From positions 1-6,617 of the forward strand of contig JAGSYM010000061.1 in assembly GCA_018262395.1 (NCBI GenBank): 6,617 bases of DNA, read 5' to 3'. Below, piece by piece: positions 5,973-6,617 of this stretch. The stretch comes from Nitrospirota bacterium (GTDB taxonomy: Bacteria > Nitrospirota > Thermodesulfovibrionia > Thermodesulfovibrionales > SM23-35). The position numbers were made by a program, and so were the translations under genes. Under the pieces are notes generated by a model. That model saw only the letters and a list, made by a program, of their open reading frames with translations, was not told the origin of the DNA and ran no database searches. Numbering within the stretch: the first letter of the stretch is position 1; each line of letters begins with the position of its first letter.

Positions 5973-6617
5973 ATGTATTTCCAAGACATTATAATAAAGC
6001 TGCAGCAGTTCTGGTCAGACAAGGGATGTATTCTTCTCCAGCCATACGATATGGAAGTCGGGGCTGGAACATTCCACCCCGCCACCTTCTTCAGGGTGCT
6101 GGGTCCAGAACCGTGGAAAGTGGCATATGTTGAACCGTCACGAAGGCCTACTGACGGAAGATACGGGGAAAATCCGAACAGACTTCAGCACTACTATCAG
6201 TATCAGGTTATTCTCAAACCATCCCCAAGGGACAGTCAGGAGGTCTATCTCGAAAGCCTTTCCTTCCTGGGGATAGATCCGCTGAAACATGACATCAGGT
6301 TTGCCGAGGACGACTGGGAATCACCCACTCTTGGCGCATGGGGTCTTGGCTGGGAAGTCTGGCTTGACGGGATGGAGATCACCCAGTTTACCTATTTTCA
6401 GCAGGTAGGCGGGATTGATCTGAAACCTGTTTCACTTGAATTGACTTACGGACTTGAGAGAATTGCAATGTATTTACAGGAAGTGGATAACGTGTTTAAC
6501 CTGCAGTGGTGTAAAGGAGTTTCCTATGGTGAAATCCATCATATGGATGAGGTGGAGTTTTCAAAATTTAATTTCGATTATGCTGACACCGACTTGCTGA
6601 TGAGGCAGTTCGATGCC
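5973..6617 (+). CDS. glyQ: Glycyl-tRNA synthetase alpha subunit (partial, 5' part)
   Basis: The first 215 residues of the alpha subunit of the bacterial alpha2-beta2 glycyl-tRNA synthetase, a cytoplasmic class II enzyme that joins glycine to tRNA-Gly. The gene is open through the window end; full length in the family is about 290-300 residues. Highly conserved family blocks are present: [12 protein letters not shown] at 3-14, [16 protein letters not shown] at 24-39, [17 protein letters not shown] at 54-70, [13 protein letters not shown] at 73-85, [16 protein letters not shown] at 115-130, [13 protein letters not shown] at 135-147 and [15 protein letters not shown] at 155-169. This subunit carries the ATP and glycine site. 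The ATG at 5973 has AGGAGG four bases upstream and the family-typical MYFQD start. glyS, the beta subunit, is expected just downstream outside the window. It diverges from the ATPase operon. No lesion is seen. Confidence 0.97.
   Translation, partial: MYFQDIIIKLQQFWSDKGCILLQPYDMEVGAGTFHPATFFRVLGPEPWKVAYVEPSRRPTDGRYGENPNRLQHYYQYQVILKPSPRDSQEVYLESLSFLGIDPLKHDIRFAEDDWESPTLGAWGLGWEVWLDGMEITQFTYFQQVGGIDLKPVSLELTYGLERIAMYLQEVDNVFNLQWCKGVSYGEIHHMDEVEFSKFNFDYADTDLLMRQFDA

Noticed and set aside
5948..6133. Plus-strand frame of 61 codons starting in the glyQ -10 region
   Set aside because: It is out of frame with glyQ, begins inside the promoter and has no ribosome-binding site.

Overview
The window suggests a Gram-negative, probably anaerobic bacterium. 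The signs are a desulforedoxin-type iron protein, a c-type cytochrome with an export signal, a periplasmic SOUL-family protein and a separately encoded glycyl-tRNA synthetase alpha subunit. A Nitrospirota or Desulfobacterota/deltaproteobacterial lineage would fit, but that is inference from gene content and style. No 16S or other firm taxonomic marker is present.

Layout. Positions 1-438 hold no recognisable gene. A 45-residue desulforedoxin-like gene lies on the minus strand (548-685) behind a good sigma-70-type promoter. Upstream of it on the same strand is a monoheme cytochrome c gene (815-1214). It has lost its start frame, carries an in-frame TGA and has a frameshift in a G run, so it reads as a pseudogene. 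Positions 1215-1673 carry only its ribosome-binding site and an unexplained 74-codon open stretch. Then comes a minus-strand two-gene operon, transcribed from right to left: an intact 888-residue P-type cation ATPase (2330-4996), followed after 14 bases by a SOUL heme-binding-family protein with a signal peptide (1674-2315).

The divergent region 4997-5972 lies between the ATPase operon and glyQ. It holds phased GACAA repeats in front of the ATPase, a decayed HicA-toxin-like start, a short orphan frame, and a 108-bp inverted-repeat element. It ends with a near-consensus promoter for glyQ. The glyQ gene (5973 to the right edge) is cut by the window end.

The four intact genes cover about 62 percent of the window, and the gaps carry several broken frames, so this looks like a genomic backbone with local gene decay. 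I do not see a clearly novel multi-gene system. The points most worth a second look are the unusual ion-site residues of the ATPase, its pairing with an exported SOUL protein, and the multiply damaged cytochrome c gene.
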